The position numbers and the translations under genes were made by a program. From Mycobacteriaceae bacterium (GTDB taxonomy: Bacteria > Actinomycetota > Actinomycetes > Mycobacteriales > Mycobacteriaceae), in NCBI GenBank assembly GCA_019242135.1, contig JAFAWC010000443.1, positions 1 through 9,342 of the forward strand: DNA of 9,342 nucleotides, given 5' to 3'. Shown one piece after another: positions 5,815 to 9,342 of the stretch. Each line of letters begins with the position of its first letter. Within the stretch, counting starts at the first letter, position 1. The notes under the pieces are model-generated. The model saw only the letters and a program-made list of their open reading frames with translations, did no database searches and had not been told where the DNA came from.

Positions 5815-7017
5815 TCAACGCCGACATTGCGGGAAGAAGCCCTTGACCGCCGCCATCCGCCGCACCTTCGTGTCGACCGCGTCCATCTTCAGCTCGCCGG
5901 CATTGACCGCCTGCTCCAGCCGGTCAAGGACCGCCGGCACCTCTGTGGTGGTGATCCACAGCGCGGTGTCGGCACCCGCCTGCAGTGCCATGAGCACTGA
6001 CTGCGCGACACCGTAGCGGTCAGCGATGGCCCGCATGCTCGACAGGTCGTCGGTGAACACCGGCCCGTCGAACGGCGGGGCGTCGTAGCCTCCGGTGCGC
6101 AACAGGTCATACGCCGCCGGGCTCAGGCTGGCAGGCAAGTCACCGGTCAGGTCCGGCACCAGCAGATGCCCGATCATCACGGCCACCGGGGCCTGGCCCA
6201 CCAGCGTGCGGTAGGGCACCAGGTCATCGGTCTTTAGCTGGTCCAGCGCCGGGGTGACCACCGAGCCCGTGTGGGAGTCCCCCGACCCGTGGCCGTGGCC
6301 GGGGAAGTGCTTGAGCACGGGTAGCAGGCCCGCGTCGCGCAGACCTCGCGCGTAGGCGCCGGCGAAAGCGGTCACCTTGTCCGGGTCGTTGCTGAACGAC
6401 CGATCGCCGATCACGGTGTCGTCGGGCTGGTCGCTGACGTCCGCAACAGGTGCGAAATCGACCGTGATCCCCAACTTCCCCATTGCCTGACCACGCTGCT
6501 TGGCCAGCTCGTACACCGCATCCGGGGTGCTGCTCGCCCCCAGGGAGCGGGCCGACGGCGCAGCCCCGATCAACGACGACAGCCGGTCGACCCGGCCGCC
6601 CTCCTCGTCGACGCTCACCGCCACCGGTAGCGGACCGCTCGAGGTGATCGCGGCCATCGTTCCGTCTGAAAGCATCGACAGGTCTGTCCAGCTACCGATG
6701 AAGATCCCGCCGACGTGGTACTTGGCCACCACAGCGCGGGCGTCGTCAGGGCCGGTCACCCCGACCATCAATAGCTGCGCGAGTTTGTCCCGTAGCGGCA
6801 ACTGCGCCAACGCGTCGTCACTGCAGGCCTGTGCGGCCGGTGGCGGCAACTCCGGTTTGGCCGAACTGGGCGCCGAAGCCGCGGACCTGGACGGCACGCT
6901 CGAATGGCGTTTGTAGTACAGCAGAAATCCCCCCGACGCCATCAGGCCGACCAGCACCACCGCAAGGACGATGGACAACCGGGAACGCCACAAAGGCGAC
7001 GGTGGGATCAATGGCAC
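5815..7017 (-). CDS. lpqI: GH3 beta-N-acetylglucosaminidase, LpqI/NagZ-like, membrane-anchored
   Basis: A 400-aa family-3 glycoside hydrolase expected to release GlcNAc from peptidoglycan fragments, i.e. cell-wall recycling on the outer face of the membrane. Key sites: DEEGGR (137-142), the NagZ catalytic loop KHFPGHG-HGSGDSH (236-249) with the Asp247/His249 dyad, and nucleophile Asp323 in FTDDLSSM. Residues 13-34 or so form one strongly hydrophobic helix after a basic SPLWRSR stretch, followed by a Ser/Ala/Pro-rich linker (38-62), so it looks like an uncleaved signal anchor. Unlike M. tuberculosis LpqI (Rv0237), there is no lipobox: the first Cys is residue 65, beyond the linker. The GTG at 7017 is the longest start; no Shine-Dalgarno is at the right distance (AGGAG lies about 25 nt up), so a leaderless mRNA or a slightly downstream TTG start is possible. 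The tetR-family gene follows it. Confidence 0.92.
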   Translation of the reverse strand: MPLIPPSPLWRSRLSIVLAVVLVGLMASGGFLLYYKRHSSVPSRSAASAPSSAKPELPPPAAQACSDDALAQLPLRDKLAQLLMVGVTGPDDARAVVAKYHVGGIFIGSWTDLSMLSDGTMAAITSSGPLPVAVSVDEEGGRVDRLSSLIGAAPSARSLGASSTPDAVYELAKQRGQAMGKLGITVDFAPVADVSDQPDDTVIGDRSFSNDPDKVTAFAGAYARGLRDAGLLPVLKHFPGHGHGSGDSHTGSVVTPALDQLKTDDLVPYRTLVGQAPVAVMIGHLLVPDLTGDLPASLSPAAYDLLRTGGYDAPPFDGPVFTDDLSSMRAIADRYGVAQSVLMALQAGADTALWITTTEVPAVLDRLEQAVNAGELKMDAVDTKVRRMAAVKGFFPQCRR

Positions 7018-7075
7018 TGCCGGATAGTACCGATCACCCGATCGCTCCTTTCAGGTCGCGCTGCTACTCGTCTGC

Positions 7076-7081
7076 TACCTT
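7076..7081 (+). promoter_or_regulatory. Candidate -10 element for the DUF2613-aftD transcript
   Basis: TACCTT fits the mycobacterial TAnnnT -10 pattern and would start RNA near 7088, leaving a leader of about 32 nt that includes the AGGAG at 7108-7112. No convincing -35 is visible. An overlapping TTGACG (7080-7085) could instead be a -35, but its partner -10 would overlap the ribosome site. Confidence 0.3.
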
Positions 7082-7119
7082 GACGACAACTCCCATCTCG
7101 ATTCGCTAGGAGCTAAGCG

Positions 7120-7290
7120 ATGAACCGGTTCGTCCTGCCTGCGGCGGCGAGCATCGTCGTTGGCCTGCTGCTGGGCGCGGCCGCGGTCTTCGGTGTGACG
7201 CTGATGGTGCAACAAGACACCAAGCCGCCGCTGTCGATCGGTAACGGCGCGTCGATTCTCAACCGGGTCGAGTACGGCGACCGCAGCTAG
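7120..7290 (+). CDS. DUF2613 small membrane protein (Rv0236A-like, 56 aa)
   Basis: A 56-residue protein of the DUF2613 family, of unknown function, found next to aftD in mycobacteria. It has a basic N terminus (MNRF), one hydrophobic helix at about residues 5-30, and a short polar tail ending LNRVEYGDRS that would lie outside the membrane; it could be an anchor or a cleaved secreted peptide. It agrees with M. tuberculosis Rv0236A almost throughout. The ATG at 7120 has AGGAG 7 nt upstream, the best ribosome site in this part of the window. The aftD frame begins at or just after its TAG stop, so the two are very likely co-transcribed, and the peptide may assist AftD; that last point is inference from conserved neighbourhood. 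Confidence 0.9.
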   Translation: MNRFVLPAAASIVVGLLLGAAAVFGVTLMVQQDTKPPLSIGNGASILNRVEYGDRS

Positions 7291-7330
7291 CGTCGCGGCG
7301 ACCGACCAGTCGTCAGTCGCGGCGAAGGAT

Positions 7331-7342
7331 GCGGCGAAGGAT
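7331..7342. repeat. 12-bp perfect tandem duplication at the aftD 5' end
   Basis: GCGGCGAAGGAT at 7319-7330 is repeated exactly at 7331-7342. In the aftD frame it encodes AAKD twice, so the frame is kept. GTCGCGGCGA also occurs twice nearby (7292-7301 and 7316-7325). Confidence 0.85.
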
Positions 7343-7381
7343 CACGCATCCGTCGCCGAGGCTGAAACACCCCCTGTCCCC

Positions 7382-9342
7382 TTGTCCCGGCGCTGGCTGT
7401 GGGCCGTCGGGTGCGCCGCGCTGGTCCTATGCTTCGCCCAGTCACCCGGCCTGGTTTCGCCCGACACCAAGCTCGATCTCACCGCCAATCCGCTGCGGTT
7501 CCTCTCTCGCGCCACGAACTTATGGAGCAGCGAGCTCCCGTTCGGGCAAGCGCAGAACCAGGCCTACGGCTATCTGTTCCCTCATGGTGCGTTTTTCCTT
7601 CTTTTTCACTCACTCGGCGTTCCGGGGTGGGTGACGCAGCGGCTGTGGTGGGCGCTGCTGCTGACAATCGGCTTCTGGGGACTACTGCGCCTCGCGGAAG
7701 CCCTCGGTATCGGCACCACGAGTTCCAGGGTCATCGGGGCGGTCGCGTTTGCGCTGTCACCGCGCGTGCTGACGACGCTGGGATCGATCTCATCGGAAAC
7801 GCTGCCGATGATGCTGGCCCCGTGGGTGTTGCTCCCGGTCGTCCTCGCCTTCCGAGGACGAGTCCGAGGCGAACACCCGCGAGCCCCCACACCCTCCGTG
7901 CGCATGTTGGCGGCTCGTTCCGCGGCGGCGATCGCACTGATGGGCGCCGTGAACGCGGTCGCCACGCTCACCGGTTGTCTGGCCGCCGTGATCTGGTGGG
8001 CCTGCCACCGGCCGAACCGGCTGTGGTGGCGCTTCACCGGGTGGTGGCTGGTCGGGATCGTGCTGGCGACACTGTGGTGGCTGATTGCGCTGGTGTTGCT
8101 GGGTCGGATCAGCCCGCCGTTCCTGGACTACATCGAGTCGTCCGGGGTCACCACACAGTGGACGTCGCTAACCGAGGTGGTGCGCGGAACCGACTCGTGG
8201 CCACCGTTCGTTGCGCCGACAGCCACCGCCGGAACATCGCTCGTGACCGGGTCGGTGCCGATCGTGGCGACCACCATCGTGGCGGCCGGCGGGCTGGCCG
8301 GCCTGGCGACTCGGTCCTGCCCCGCCCGCGGCCGGCTCGTAACCATGCTTCTGGTTGGCGTCGTGCTGCTCGCGGTCGGCTATTCCGGCGAGCTGGGGTC
8401 CCCCGTGGCGCACTCGGTGCAGGCCTTCCTCGACGCCGGCGGCGCTCCGCTGCGCAACCTGCACAAACTTGAGCCGGTGATCCGCCTGCCGCTGGCGCTG
8501 GGCTTGGTCCACCTGCTCAGGGCGTTACCTCTGCCCGGTAGCGCGCCGCGAAAGGTTTGGGTGCATGCTCTCGCCCACCCCGAGCACGACAAGCGCGTTG
8601 CCGTGGGGATCGTGGTGCTGGTCGCGCTGGCCGCGAGCACGTCGCTGGCCTGGTCGGGCAGGTTGACTCCGCCCGGGGTGTTCCGCGCGATACCCGGCTA
8701 CTGGCACGACGCCGCGGACTGGTTGGACCAACATAATGCCCGGGGACCGACCCCCGGCCGGGTCCTGGTGGTGCCGGGATCGCCGTTCGCCACCCAGGTG
8801 TGGGGCACCACCCACGACGAGCCGCTGCAGGTGCTGGGCGCTAGCCCGTGGGGCGTACGCGACTCCGTGCCGCTGACCCCACCGGCGACGATTCGTGCCG
8901 TCGATTCTGTGCAGCGTCTGGTCGCAGCTGGTCGGCCGTCCGCAGGCCTGGCGGATATTCTTGCCCAGCAAGGGATTTCGTATGTTGTCGTGCGCAATGA
9001 CCTTGACCCGGACACGTCGCGGTCGGCACGGCCGATTCTGGTTCATCGCGCGATCGAGGGGTCGCCGGGTCTGATGAAGGTTGCGCAGTTCGGCGATCCG
9101 GTCGGCGCGGGCACGGTGCGCGGTTTCGTCGCCGACAGCGATCTGCGCCCGCTGTATCCGGCGATCGAGATTTATCGCGTGGCCAGCCCGTTCGTAACCC
9201 CGGGCGCGCCGTATGTCGCCGACGTCAACGCGCTTCCCCGCATCGACGGCGGGCCCGAGGCGCTGTTGCGGCTCGCCGAGCGGCGACGCCTGCAAGGCCA
9301 GCCGCCGCTGGGGCCGGCCGTGCTGACCGCCGACGCACAACG
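7382..9342 (+). CDS. aftD: Arabinofuranosyltransferase AftD, N-terminal part
   Basis: The start of the roughly 1400-aa GT-C glycosyltransferase AftD (Rv0236c-like), which adds arabinofuranose from decaprenyl-phosphoarabinose to arabinan of arabinogalactan/lipoarabinomannan at the outer membrane face. About 653 residues are present and the frame is open to the right edge. Visible: a first membrane helix (about 7-24), then the conserved loop SPDTKLDLTANP (26-37, acidic Asp28 and Asp32) and QAYGYLFPHG (60-69); further helices at about 86-105, 113-130, 141-157, 180-205, 220-241, 290-310 and 318-333; IESSGV (251-256) in a loop; and the start of the outer soluble region after about 425. The TTG at 7382 is the first standard start codon in frame, but it has no Shine-Dalgarno. 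Coding-like sequence continues upstream to about 7292 (VAATDQSSVAAKDAAKD...), so the true start is uncertain. Confidence 0.9.
   Translation, partial: MSRRWLWAVGCAALVLCFAQSPGLVSPDTKLDLTANPLRFLSRATNLWSSELPFGQAQNQAYGYLFPHGAFFLLFHSLGVPGWVTQRLWWALLLTIGFWGLLRLAEALGIGTTSSRVIGAVAFALSPRVLTTLGSISSETLPMMLAPWVLLPVVLAFRGRVRGEHPRAPTPSVRMLAARSAAAIALMGAVNAVATLTGCLAAVIWWACHRPNRLWWRFTGWWLVGIVLATLWWLIALVLLGRISPPFLDYIESSGVTTQWTSLTEVVRGTDSWPPFVAPTATAGTSLVTGSVPIVATTIVAAGGLAGLATRSCPARGRLVTMLLVGVVLLAVGYSGELGSPVAHSVQAFLDAGGAPLRNLHKLEPVIRLPLALGLVHLLRALPLPGSAPRKVWVHALAHPEHDKRVAVGIVVLVALAASTSLAWSGRLTPPGVFRAIPGYWHDAADWLDQHNARGPTPGRVLVVPGSPFATQVWGTTHDEPLQVLGASPWGVRDSVPLTPPATIRAVDSVQRLVAAGRPSAGLADILAQQGISYVVVRNDLDPDTSRSARPILVHRAIEGSPGLMKVAQFGDPVGAGTVRGFVADSDLRPLYPAIEIYRVASPFVTPGAPYVADVNALPRIDGGPEALLRLAERRRLQGQPPLGPAVLTADAQ

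Noticed and set aside
7399..8472. 357-aa + strand frame overlapping aftD
   Set aside because: The aftD frame, which has no stop inside the window, carries the conserved membrane-protein sequence; this one is Arg/Gly-rich shadow.

Overview
The window is GC-rich actinobacterial DNA. Its gene content and order closely match the Mycobacterium tuberculosis Rv0236c-Rv0243 neighbourhood, recalled from family knowledge rather than searched. Arabinogalactan biosynthesis (AftD), mycolate/fatty-acid type enzymes (FabG4, HtdX, FadA2) and GTG starts fit a Mycobacterium/Mycolicibacterium-type genome.

Left flank (1-1346): an accessory-looking stretch. It holds a small minus-strand beta-rich protein gene (429-713), a possible smaller Cys/Trp-rich ORF (145-351), and a long gene-poor interval. 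That interval contains a T-free 9-bp tandem repeat and two strong tandem hairpins, the latter probably ending fadA2 transcription.

Fatty-acid module (1347-4998): a thiolase gene (fadA2, minus) is divergent from a fabG4-htdX operon (plus). The shared 107-bp intergenic region carries a TTACT-GGGG-AGTAA palindrome, a good operator candidate. Thiolase, 3-ketoacyl reductase and (R)-specific hydratase together supply three of the four steps of a fatty-acyl elongation or beta-oxidation cycle; an enoyl reductase or acyl-CoA dehydrogenase is not present here.

Regulator and cell-wall recycling (5023-7017): a TetR-family gene lies convergent to htdX, only 24 bp away. Upstream of it on the same strand is an LpqI/NagZ-like family-3 glycoside hydrolase. 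Between them is a cluster of direct repeats with helical spacing. The hydrolase has an uncleaved-looking N-terminal membrane anchor and no lipobox cysteine, unlike the lipoprotein LpqI of M. tuberculosis.

Arabinan module (7120-end): a 56-residue DUF2613 membrane peptide gene (Rv0236A-like) is followed immediately by the first 650 or so residues of the large GT-C arabinofuranosyltransferase AftD, which runs off the right edge. The AftD start is puzzling: coding-like sequence extends upstream of the first standard in-frame start codon.

I see no mobile element, CRISPR array, RNA gene or clearly new multi-gene system. The most interesting points are the loss of the LpqI lipobox, the operator-like repeats, the AftD start problem, the absence of vapBC24 between htdX and the regulator, and the unknown left-flank proteins.
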